Source: Warburgia ugandensis
Lineage: Eukaryota; Streptophyta; Magnoliopsida; Canellales; Canellaceae
Direction: 5' to 3'
Length of the DNA stretch: 64,000 bases
NCBI GenBank assembly: GCA_035236585.1
Contig: CP141128.1
Location: forward strand, 54,363,257 to 54,427,256
Shown: positions 49,271-60,493 of the stretch, piece after piece
How the letters are laid out: each line of letters starts with the position of its first letter
Position numbering within the stretch: the first letter of the stretch is position 1
The notes under the pieces: generated by a model
Seen by the model: only the letters and a program-made list of their open reading frames with translations
The model's database searches: none
Told to the model about the DNA's origin: nothing
Translations under genes and position numbers: made by a program

Positions 49271-50405
49271 GCATTCAATCTCTGGATCAAAAGGTGTTAA
49301 CTAAGTCTAAGATCTATTCACTTACATAAACTATCCTAATTCCTAGCTAAATGTCCTAACTATATGCTGACTCTAACTCTAAGTGATGTGCAATCAAATC
49401 CTTATATTTAGTAATCAAGCATTGTCTTAATTATCTTTTCTTACTATATAGGTGGTAGCTTATTAGACCTATATCTAAATAACTCCTGCTTTTATCCAAA
49501 TATGGCTACTAACTTGTTGGATTCTATTCAAAAGTGGTTAGTACAATCCTTTTGTTAGGAGGCATTTAGACTTCAACTGACATCATTGGAAGGCATGGAA
49601 AAATCACTTGAATTTTAAGGCACTCGCTATAACCATAGTGCTCAGAAGCCACTAGAGTGACTATAGATTGCATTCTTCTAAAAAGGGTCCTATGAGCTCG
49701 ATACCCTAAGTCACTTTCTACTTGATTTTATATTGATGTTCAAGTGTTGGGATTGTGACATACAAGGATGTTGATTGATTCTTAGGTGGGCCAAGAAACT
49801 AATAATAAAATCCAGTCCTTATCTTATAACGGTTCTTCTAGAGCTCTTATTAGCATTAAGTTCCATTCGACAATAAACCTGTAAACATGCAATGCAAAAT
49901 AAAACTCAAAATAATGCCCACCTTTATTCTACTTAATAAAGGTTCAAGTACCTTTCGTTATATCCAAGCTTAGGCTAGCCTTTGTTAAATAGGTGCTTGA
50001 ACTACTACAATAATCCTAAGTATTATGCACCATTTGTCAATGCATGTCCCTAAAATATATGAGTTATACTACCATCACAAATGAAATTCTAGACTAAGTG
50101 CACTTTATCCTAAAAAGTAAAATTCAGGCTGAAGATTGCTCATAATGAGTGGGCCAATGATGATCAAGTATGGACCACCATACCCCACACTTTCCCTGTA
50201 TTATAGTGGGCCTCAGTACAATTTCACTCAATTCCTAGTGTAGGAAAGCAATACAAATCTAATCTATGTTGATGAAGCCATGGTCCACAGGATTGCCGTA
50301 GCTCCTTTACCAATTTCCCTTGAACAAAAATCAAGTAATAATTCTTAAAATGAGGAAAATAGAAAATAAATACAAAAAAAATGAAAAACCCTAAACCTAG
50401 CCTAT
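49271..50405 (-). other. Element A leader (5' untranslated region)
   Basis: Non-coding, collinear with D's leader (21,000-22,140). At the LTR border, where D still has a recognisable TGGTGCC primer site, A has only AAAAACCCTAAACCTAGCC, so A's primer binding site has been lost by substitution or a small deletion. Confidence 0.65.
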
Positions 50406-53047
50406 TGTGATTTTAAGTGAAAACTCACATGCACACAAATCAAATGTAGTAATTCATGCTAGAGGTTCGATCACAAGAGGAATTAAGAAGAAGTGATATT
50501 AATGGTCCTCACTTAAATTATATAACCTAGCCAAATTAAAGAGATTTTTTCCCTAAACTAAAAATGGAAAATTAAAACATGAAGAATGGAAATATGTTAC
50601 AACTTAAAACATGCTAAACTCAACAACTTTCCTAAAAACACACACTTTTTAAAAATGAAACTTTCCTAAATAACCTTTATAAACTTATAACATTCCTAAT
50701 ATGAAAACTACCTAAAAATAAAATTGAGTTACTTTCCTAAACCAAACTTTCTAAACATGAGATTTCTAAACTATGACAAAATCAATTGTATTCCTAAATT
50801 AAGAATTAGATACTCACTAAGTTGCAAACTAGTAAATAATGAAATGTAACTAAACTACAACTAAATAAGAAAACTAAAGAAAAACAATCACTGACCAAGC
50901 AATCAAAAGAGAACCACCCAAGTATCATGCATATGACCATGGAATGGTACACATGATTCATGGGATAGGAATGGATCTACTTAACTACTTTAAAAACCTA
51001 GAACATGCTATCTAACTCAAGCATTAACTAAGCAGTCTATCTTTGAAAAATCAAACAAATATGAAATATATGGTGCTGGAAATTCAACATAACAATCCAT
51101 TTCAACAAATTCCAGCATCATGCTAATTAAATCCTTCAATCAATGAGACATGAAAAACATAGAATTAATCACTTTTCATGCAAGCAAACATTCAAGAATG
51201 AAGATTATTAATTGCTAGAAACAAGTATGAACTAAAAACTCCAATTAACATAATTGAATCCCACAAAAAATCCATCAACATAATGGCCATAATACATGTA
51301 ATCCAAACCTGAAAATTGTGTCTTATTATAGTGAATGCTACTTGAACTTAATCAACCCAAAACTACAAGCTAAATCTTCATCAATATTCCAACATCAATC
51401 ATGAATAAGCATGTATTGAAATCAATGGAAAATCCTCTAGAAAGTAAAGGCAAAGCTTCAGGAATAATAAGGAAAGCAAGAAGGAATCAAAGAAAATCTA
51501 GAGGCAATGAAAAGAAAGGAAAAAGAATATATTCATGGTGGCTTTCCCTTGGCTGTCACTTCAAGGGAAAAACAACCTTGGATCTTGAATCAACAAGAAA
51601 GAAGGAACTAAGGCAATAGAAAAACATTCAAATAAGCAACAATGAAAGTTTAAGAATAATAAAAGAGAAGAAGATTGAAAGAGGAACCAACTAACCTTTA
51701 CTCGAAGAACTATGAAACAAAAGCTTGGAATCATGATTGCAAACCTAGAAGGAAGAGAGGAGCCATTTAAGTAGAAAACTTGGAGTGCTAGAGGGCAAGG
51801 GAAAAGGATGCCTCCTCCCTTTGATGAGGTGTCCTTTTCGTCTCTCAAAAGTTCTTCTATTCTCTTACCTTTTTTATAGTTTCTTCCCTAAGATTTCTAG
51901 GGAAACCTAAGCTAAAGTTTTGGTGGGGATGATAACTAAAGGGAATTGGGGGACTAGGGAGGCACCACTTTTTTAGGAGGGGTCTTCACCCCCTTGCAAA
52001 AATTGTTGAAGCTTCTTGAAAATAGAAGGTTGGTTAGATGGGAATGAGCTTAGGAAGAGAGAGAGGAAGATGGGAGGAAAAGAGTGATGGGAAAAGATAA
52101 GAAAGAAGGGTGAGCCGGGGAATAGTGAATTGGCTAGGTAGTTTCCTAAGAAGTGTTCATTGATTAGATGGTTGGAATGGAAGTTTAGGAAGGTGGGAAA
52201 GTCTTAGAAACATAGGACTCTTGAATGGAAAGTGAAATTCGTAGTGATATTTAGTGGTGATGTGGAAAGTGAGAAAAAAGTAGGAAAAACAATAAAAATG
52301 AAGTGGGTTCTTCCTATTAGTCCACATGCTACCTTCTCCTAGTGGATTTCTCTTTAATTATCTTCAAAATATCCCCATAAATCCTGAGGATAATTCTTTG
52401 GATTCTTCTTCAATGATGGCCTTCCATGTAGCTTGGCTTATGTGGCTTGATGACTAACTTTGAGAGCTCCATTGGCTTGCTTTCATGGTTGGCTTTGGTG
52501 GCTTTCATGGCTTAGCTTGATGGCTAAAATCATTGGATTTGATGATTGGCTAGGCTCCTTTGTGTATCACCTTGTTCATGGCTTGAATACAGCTAAGTGG
52601 CTTAAGTGAAACCCATGCAAAGGTGGTGGACTTTGCATGGCTCGTTCACTATCCCACTTTGGCCACCGTTAACTCCCCTAACTGCATCTTAAAGTGATAT
52701 TAAGATGATTTGGACCCTTGATCTCATGTTCAAGTGATGACTTCTAGGCTTGGACTGAATCTTTCGATCTTGATCGTCAATTTTCATCTCCATCGATCTC
52801 GGCTATCAAATCCTCATCTCGCTTCCTACAAAAAGGAAAAAAATCAAATTAAATTCTAGAAAAATATAATTAATCACATACTTACCTCGAATTAGCCTTA
52901 GACCTACAAAATATCAAAATTTTGAGTCATTAAGTAAAAACTGCATGTGTCATGCTTTTTTGTTGAAAACCCTAATTTACTCCTAAAGTTATAACACATA
53001 GGTAACTAATTGGGTGGTTTTTAATGCAATATTAGACACTTATTACA
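50406..53047 (-). mobile_element. Element A 5' LTR
   Basis: Starts TGTGATTTTAAGTG at 50,406 and ends GACACTTATTACA at 53,047 (reverse complement TGTAATAAGTG). 2,642 bp, collinear with 2,889-2,961 plus 9,499-12,046. The flanking five bases (AAAAC at 53,048; CATGT at 2,884) do not match, so the target duplication is decayed or one end is slightly misplaced. Continuity of T's integrase across the two flanks supports the insertion anyway. The ORFs inside are not conserved in the partner LTR. Confidence 0.88.
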
Positions 53048-53680
53048 AAAACTAGCGACACAATCACCTATGTCCTTATTCATTCCATTCCACTAAAAAA
53101 ATTTCTTTAAATCATAGCACATCATTGTGCCTCTTAGGTGAATGGTGTATTTAGATGTATGAGCATCTTACAATAAATTCTGCTTCAAACTTGTACTAGA
53201 TGGTGCCACCAATCTTCCTTAGAAGCATACACCTCCATCTACATCTTTTGAGGACCCATTCTTACCATACATTATCTATGTTTCCTCATTGTCTCTTTGT
53301 GCTTGGAGCACTTGATCCGTGAACGTGGATCTCAGCTACACATTAGCCAAAACTCCATGTGTGTTCAAGCTTAGCTCATCTAAAATTACTTTTGCTTTCT
53401 CTAGATAATAATGTATTGTGAAGTTGTAGTCCTTCAAGTATTCCATCCATCTTCATTGCCTCATAATCAGATCATTCTATGAGAGTATGTACTTGAGACT
53501 TTTGTGGTCTATGAAGATTTCAAACTTCCCTCCTTACAGATAGTGTTAATAGATCTTTAGCACAAAGACAACTATAGGTAGTTCTAAGTTTCAAGTGGGG
53601 TAATTTACCTCTTGAGTCTTTAATTGCCTCAATGTGTATGCAAGGAGTTTTCCCTATTGTATAGAACACATCCTTGACCC
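53048..53680 (-). pseudogene. Element T: RNase H and integrase zinc-finger start (broken)
   Basis: From 53,660 leftwards the minus strand shows RNase H text (IFIDHKSLKYILS, then RWMEYLKDYNFTIHYY with in-frame stops, 53,390-53,520), then the integrase N-terminus (HTSKYTIH, TMMCYDLKKFF, WNGMNKDIGDCVASF, 53,050-53,180). The His-His half of the zinc finger is here and the Cys-Cys half (TCLIC) is at 2,868-2,888; element A sits between them. This is Tekay/Del chromovirus-like. The RT domain that should lie upstream is absent: gag text begins again within ~200 bp. Confidence 0.85.
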
Positions 53681-53849
53681 TTCCCAAAAGCATCATTGTA
53701 AACTACAAATCCTTCGCTACTAGCTAGCAAGTTCAAAATCGATCCTAAGATAAGTCACCTCATTAATTCTGAGAAGTCGTGCTCACACTAATATATCCAC
53801 ACAAACTTCACTTCTTTTCTTATCAGTCTCTCTCCAAAATGGTGGCCAA

Positions 53850-54450
53850 CTCCCTACCTTAGCTAGTGAGGTGGATTGTGCTATATCTTCCTTCTCAGCC
53901 TAAAACTCAAACCTCAGACAAAGTTTAGTGCTACTTGTTGTTTAGTAGGGTATACCTTCAATGGAAACCTCCTTAGCTTCATGAACTTATTCTCATATTA
54001 TTCCACCATCATGGATCCTTGAACAAGATTTAGGAACTCCCTCTCTTTATCTTTTGTAACATATGGAGGGAAATACTTCTCTCCAAACACAATCTTAAAA
54101 TCATCCCATTGAATTTCTTCTATCAACAAAATATGTTCATTTTGCTATGGGCAACCAAAATGTAGCCTCACCTATTAGTACAAAAGTGGCAAGTACCACC
54201 TGATGTTCCTCTGGTATCTCCATAGCTTTGAAGATACTGTCCACCTTATATAACCAAGTTTTTGCTGCCTCTACCCCTTCTTCCCAAGAAAAATTCTGAG
54301 TGCTCTTCTTAAAATGTTCCAACAAAGTGTCTTTCTTCTCTTGTGTTGCAATCCCTTCTCTCCCTATGCTAGCCACGTCTTGAGGCTCCTCTCTTTGTTC
54401 ACATGTATTTATCCTTTACTTCAACCTTTAAAGGAGAAGCCCTACCATAT
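53850..54450 (-). pseudogene. Element T gag (broken)
   Basis: An open stretch at 54,137-54,376 contains AAKTWLYKVDSIFKAMEIPE and LATFVLIGEATFW, then on to 53,900 W.DFKIVFGEKYFPPYV, EREFLNLVQGSMMVE and YENKFMKLRRF. This is the capsid block of chromoviral gag. At least one in-frame stop separates SMMVE from YENKF. The zinc knuckle, protease and RT are missing, so a deletion of roughly 1.5-2 kb (judged from family layout) removed them. Confidence 0.85.
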
Positions 54451-54673
54451 AGTATATCATGTCACCTTGAATACATGTGTTGTGCCCTACTTTAGCAAGG
54501 ACGGGTTCATCAACAAGCAACTGAATTGGTGCTCTCATCTCGTAGTTGGCATCTACATTTAGTAAAGGGATTAGGTAAGTTTCTATTCTTAAGTTGTCTA
54601 GTGGACCTAGGACTCATTTTCTAATCATTGAAATTTATGGTTTTCGGTTGTTGTTTAGCTATAAACAGTCTAA

Positions 54674-54690
54674 ACCATGCTTTGATACCA
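54674..54690 (-). promoter_or_regulatory. Element T primer binding site (tRNA-iMet type)
   Basis: The minus strand reads TGGTATCAAAGCATGGT two bases inside the LTR end. The first 12 bases equal the L1 primer site, which links T-like elements with the non-coding L1/L2 families. Confidence 0.9.
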
Positions 54691-54692
54691 AC

Positions 54693-57600
54693 TATGACAA
54701 CCCAGGTTTTCTAGAAACAATATTTTGAATAATTAGGACATCCTTGTAAAAAAAAATTATTTTGAAAAATTATTTTTGGAAAATCATACAATGACATAAA
54801 TTTTGAAACTACCACTTTCATCCTAGTCAATCAATTTCAAAACTTCATACATACTAAAAATAACTCATATGCGTAAGAAAATCCAAAACCTACTAGTTAG
54901 AGCCCAAATCAGTTATTCCATCCATACATGAAATTAAAATTTAAAGTCAGCATTATATTATTTTTTTACATTATTTTTTAATCAATTGCCCATGAAAATA
55001 AATAGCGACTAAAATTTCTAAGACTTTGTACTTTTCCACTCTCTTGCTTTTTTATTTATGCCTCAAACTAGGACCTACTTTCCTAAACCTTCTCCTAAAA
55101 CGTTGTTGTAAGGTGGTGATGTGACAAATTGATAGGAATTTATTAGGTTAGAAGAAAACATGCAAAACATATGAATGCAATATTGTATAACAATGCATTC
55201 AATTAATCTAGATGAGGTAAAAATCCTCAAAATTACTCATTGTTAATCAAATGATATCTCAATTATCGAATTTATTAGTAAAACTCATCAAGTATTAGAT
55301 CTCAGATACACAAAAAGTTAGATAGTCACAAACTGCTGAGGCCATAAAGGCAAATATGTCTTTAACCCCCCATGGTTATTGACATAGAAATCTTTGTCCC
55401 AAACTTACACATATAGATGGTCAAATATGCGTTTAGCACAAAATTAGCTATAGTTCTACTATGGATATCACATGATCTACACCACACTCACGTAACAGCC
55501 TCTTATGGGCTAGGTATCGATCTCTAAACTAAATTCAAGGTGACAATGGCCAACTACGACTCTAAGCATAGCAACCATAGAGTCTTATCACCCACAAACA
55601 TGCCTTATCATAAGCCATGATACATATAGCCAGAATATATAACTAACACTACATCGAGTGAAATCTCAAGAAAAAAAAAACAAAAAAAGAAGAAGCAAAT
55701 ATTCAAATCCGTGCAAAATCCAACATAATTCCTATTCATTTCATTCTATAAGGTGCACTAGTCTAGCTTAGGAAAAACAAAAATATCATACGTGGATGGA
55801 AAACATGGAAATTAGCACGGAAAATAGTTTCTAGCATACTTGTAACTGAGAATATAAGTCGTGCAACTTGTTAGATAGTAGAATTCATGAAAATTAGATG
55901 ATAGTGGTAACTACAATATTTGAATTCAAGCTTCAAAATCATGTAAAGTATACTAAAACATCTAATCGTAGTAGTTTATATAGATATGGTTTTAGACACA
56001 TTAAGTGTATTCATTTTGATGTCTAAAACAGTTCTAAACACAATAACATGTTACACAAATTTCTTAGCAAAAATCAAGTAAAACTATAGCATTTAGCATC
56101 ACCAATCTTGCCATGGTAGTAATCTAATCTAAATCAATTTATCATACCCTAAAATACAATTAGAGGTAGGTGTCTGAAGTTGTGCAGCATTTATGCATTT
56201 CTAATATTGAAAGTTTAATGTCTTAACAGTCTTAACAACCAAAATTTTTGGATGAAAATGATACCTCGCTATGGTAACTGCATTTTTTAAAATAATGACT
56301 TGTTATATGCCCAAGTCTATTTAGATTTCATGAGGGAAATAGTACACATGGCTAGGACTACAAAATGTAGAATGGAGATCTAAATTTTTGAAAATTAGTC
56401 ACTTAGTTTGGTAAAAAACAATAGACCTTCAATGCTAGACAAAACTTATATTTTACTAATAAGAACTAATTTTGCGTCACATTAGTAATAGGGTGACATG
56501 AAAATGGTAACACCTTTGACATTCTATTTGTCAAATGACTTGAGTTTTCAAAGTGATGGATGATATCTCTCTTCAGATTTTGGTTTCAGTAGTATTTTAG
56601 TCATTCCATGCTAAAACCTATTTGAATTTGACATAAAAAGAACAACATCAAATCTAAGTTTTAGTCATTTACTTCCTACTTGAATGCCTAAACAAATTGT
56701 GGCTATGATGTTTACATAACTTTGGTGTTTGCCTAAGGTTTTTACTATTATAGTAGTTGTACACCTAAGGCTTCCACTACTATAATAGTGGTGCTTAGGG
56801 CATTGACTATTGTAACTGTGGAAGGCTTTAGCACGTAGCATTTTAGCACAACATGAAATCTTCCCCTCTTAAATCAGTGATGATAGTGGACAAATGTGGA
56901 TAGTGGAATGCACACTATGATAATTTCCAAGGTAGGATGGTAGTTGGAAGAAATGGATGTGCCATGCAATCTTATGGATTGATGAGATTCATGGATGAAG
57001 AATTATGGACATTGATTGTTTATGCACTAATTCTTTAACATGGTAGGATGAAATAATAGCAGCATCAACCAATTTTGGTGTAATTTTAGTAGTATTTGGT
57101 CCATAACATTTATTAGACTCAAAGTAAGCTAAACAAATTTTTATATAAAAATTTATTTTTATAATGAATGTATTAAAAACATATCTGACAACACATGCTA
57201 TAAAATTCAATTTAAAACCACTATGGTTCATGCCATTCAATGCAAAATAACACATCCAATCAATGATTGAAATCAATATGGGCTGCTACCAATTTAGAAC
57301 ATAGAAACATACATTAGATGTTGACCAAAATAGTAAGTGATTGATCCAAAACAAAAACTGAAAGAACACTTCCATTGATGATCCAAATAAATCGTGAATT
57401 GTATTATCCCAAAATTGAAGCACACACCCAAGATTTGATCAATGAATGTTAAGTGAAACTAGAAGTCACATCATTGGTTGAACAAGAAAAGCATCAACAA
57501 TTGAGTACCAATAGAAACAAGTGAAACATCGATGGATTTCTTTGAAAATCAAAATGGATTACGTGAATCTTAACAAACATTTCTAATATAAACTTGTAGA

Positions 57601-58262
57601 CTTTGTAAACTAAAAACATGCCTAATTTAATAAACTCTTAGGTTGATTCCCTCTTGATCCTAAATGATTCATGCTCTAAAATGATGCAAGATCGAACTTG
57701 TTTTGGCTTCAAGATGCTAGGTGGTTTGACTATTCCCTCTCCACAATGCAACAGACTAGCAGCTTATAGCTATTTTTCCTTTTTCTTTCTCTTTGTCCCT
57801 CTTTCTTTCCTCTTTTCTTTCTTCTTTCTATTTTGCACAAATTTTCTCTCTAGCTTGCTACCCATTCATGGTTTCATCTCCTCCCCTTCTAGCCTAAGAC
57901 ATCCTCTTATAATTTCAATATCTTCTTCTAGTTGCCTAATGGGCTAAGGTGTACTCTTTCCATATCATCTTAGAAGTCTACCTCATGAAATCATCACCTT
58001 GGTTTGAATTATTTTTTCTTTATACTCTCCCATCATGAACTATGGTTTGTATCTTACTTCCTCAAGATTACAAGTAAGTGAGAATGTCCATTTTTGGACT
58101 TGTTTGACTAATTTTAAATTTTTTTGCTACAAAGATAATAACTTGTAATTATGGTGACTTGAACTCAAAGCGAAAGACATTTAGTCAATAGAGTTAACTA
58201 ACTTTAATTGGCTAATTCATGCAAAAATAAGCATTTGTGTTATGAAAATTAGTACTATTACA
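54693..58262 (-). mobile_element. Element T 5' LTR (distal end tentative)
   Basis: The proximal end is firm: plus-strand TATGACAACCCAGGTTTT at 54,693 is the reverse complement of an AAAACCTGGGTTGTCATA LTR terminus (final CA decayed to TA) next to the primer site. The distal end is inferred from TTAGTACTATTACA at 58,249-58,262, the reverse complement of a TGTAATAGTAC start. That would give 3.57 kb, between L2 and S2 in size. There is no partner LTR in the window to confirm it. Content: AT-rich, a pyrimidine-rich zone (57,770-57,900) and small hairpins (56,764-56,799). ORFs here are not credible genes. Confidence 0.6.
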
Positions 58263-60493
58263 AAACATGTGTTCATATATACCTCTTTAATTGAATTTTC
58301 TAGTTCAAAGGGTGCAAATACCTCTTTTCTAACTTCTTGAGCAGAAGAATTGTAGTTAGCATGCGACTAAGGTTCAGGGATAGTAGGATCTTGCTCTTCA
58401 ACTCCCATATTCTAGAGTACCTTATTAAATCCAATTTTAACTGCTTGTAAATCTCCTTTTCAGAGTTGCTCTTTTAACTACTTGTACAATTTTTCTCATC
58501 AACTTCAAAGAATTTGGAAAGAATAAAACTGCACTCTTAGGCCCTTACTTGGCTAGATTGTTTATCCTTGTTGCTCAAAGCACTATGCATGATGTCCTTC
58601 TTTGGAATAGTGCTGCTTAGACTCCCTATAGATGCAGCTTCTTATGTCAACTCACACCATTTATAAGAACATGATCAATTTCATTAATTAATATATAATT
58701 GTTTTATATATTTCTAAAAATATAAGGGTAGACACATAGCAAGGTAGCTCTTTCATATATATTTGATACTTAGGTAGCTCTTTCATTTCCTTTACTATTC
58801 ACCAAATACTTACAAAAAATGCTTCTTCTTATCATTAAATATGTCAAAGGCAAACTAGAAAGTTGAAACACACCTATTACTCTATTTGCAAATAACAAGA
58901 TGAGGTATGCACTTTATTATACATAGCATTTACATGCTATCACAATCTCCCAAATTGAATCCTTGATTCATGGAGACATGTCTCCAGTCATCACACATAA
59001 TAGGCACCATGCTTCTTATCATGTAGCAAATGTAATTGATATAGTTGGCTACATGGTCATCTATCTCTTGCCTCTTGATATTGTACTCGATAGCATCTTT
59101 TATTCCCTTTGGCTTTATCTTAATAATATTTTCCATTTTTGTTCATCCTCTAACCTTTCTCTTATTAGGGCTACACATATTGGATTGTTCTTGCCATTGT
59201 ATTCTTCCTGCATAAGGTAAAATATTTCATTTAGAACAAATGCATTAGAAATCATTTTTCTAGTCAATATGTTTAATTATTCATTTATATTTATTCTAAA
59301 ATGAAAATACTTTACCAATCTATCATAAAATAACAATTCTTTTCAAAATCACAATATAGCTGAAAAGAGTCATTATGTGTGTGTCAGTGTGTGCACATGC
59401 ATGTGTGTGACTATGTGTCTAGAAACACATAGATAAATAATATTCCATCTAACATACTCAGATAGCAAATAAGAATACAATAAAATCATAATATCTAAGA
59501 ACCAATAAAACAGTCCTAGAAGACACTTCTAGAATGTCAAAAACATATATAATTTGATAAAAGATATAATTCTTAGAATTATTAATACGCAATTAAGTTT
59601 CATGCTAATTCTATCTTCCATTTCTCAATTGTTCTAACAATGAATCTTTTCATTTAGTTAATCTATAGCTAATAAATGGTTCTCGCATTATATCCTCAAG
59701 TTGTTATGAGTTCATCTAAAATCTTATTTTAGTGTAATGCATCATATCAGCCTCATGTCAATTTCACATTAGATAATTAGATTGAAACTATTTGGTTGGT
59801 CATGTATGAATCTAAAAGATTGATAAATTTATCAATAAATTTACCACTCAACAAGCCATTGAATATAAATTCAAGAGCCAAAAAGTATATGTGATCACAT
59901 TGTTAGCTTCTATATTTTTTGGTTTCGTAGAAGGAAGAGACATTTCATTCAAGCAATTCTAAATAGCTAATGAAGTATTAGATTTGATGAAAAATCAAGA
60001 GAAGGGGGAATCATAGGAAAATAGAATATTGAAAAGTCCTTTAATAGGGTGGAAGGGCATGTGATAGACTTTCTTCTAAGGGAATCATTGCATTCTCTTC
60101 ATATAGTAGGGGCCAGATAAATTCTAATGAAAGTAGAGCGCATGTGTTGTGTCCTATTTTACTATTAATGGTAACAACAAGATCACCATATTTCTTTCTT
60201 CATATCTGACATATCGAAATATGTAATCATTCAACAAAGCTATATGTTATGGTGTCTATCTATGTAAAACACAAGGATTTAAAGTTGCAACCGAAAGTAC
60301 ATAGTGGCCCCATTGTTTTTATCCAAAGAGACCATTTGCTAGACCACATCTAAAAGATGCCATGACCTAACATTTCCTAATGGATATAATCACCATATTA
60401 TAAATATAAATTGGATGGCTTAAATAGCTTGGAAACGTTGTCATAAAACCTTGGCCAAGTTCAAAAGCTAGGACTGTCTGATGTATGACTCGA
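58263..60493. other. Non-LTR region, mostly unassigned
   Basis: I recognise no retrotransposon terminus or domain here. It contains an exon-like minus-strand segment (described separately), further minus-strand fragments with few stops at 58,290-58,640, and a GT-rich stretch near 59,374-59,420. From ~59,430 to 60,490 I see only AT-rich sequence. It may be the older, less repetitive ground sequence into which T and S5 inserted. Confidence 0.4.
58930..59217 (-). pseudogene. Unidentified exon-like segment
   Basis: On the minus strand a TTATGCAG acceptor-like site (just right of 59,217) precedes EEYNGKNNPICVALIRERLE. After one apparent frameshift near 59,140 an open frame continues for 68 codons (KPKGIKDAIEYNIKRQE, then CYMIRSMVPIMCDDWRHVSM) to a TAA at 58,930. 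The composition (charged, with Trp and Cys and good codon spread) looks like real protein rather than chance. I do not recognise the family; a cellular gene fragment or a DNA-transposon protein are both possible. The frameshift suggests it is dead. Confidence 0.35.

Noticed and set aside
57654-57947. 97-codon plus-strand ORF rich in Phe, Ser and Leu
   Set aside because: It follows a pyrimidine-rich tract in T's LTR, and the composition explains it.
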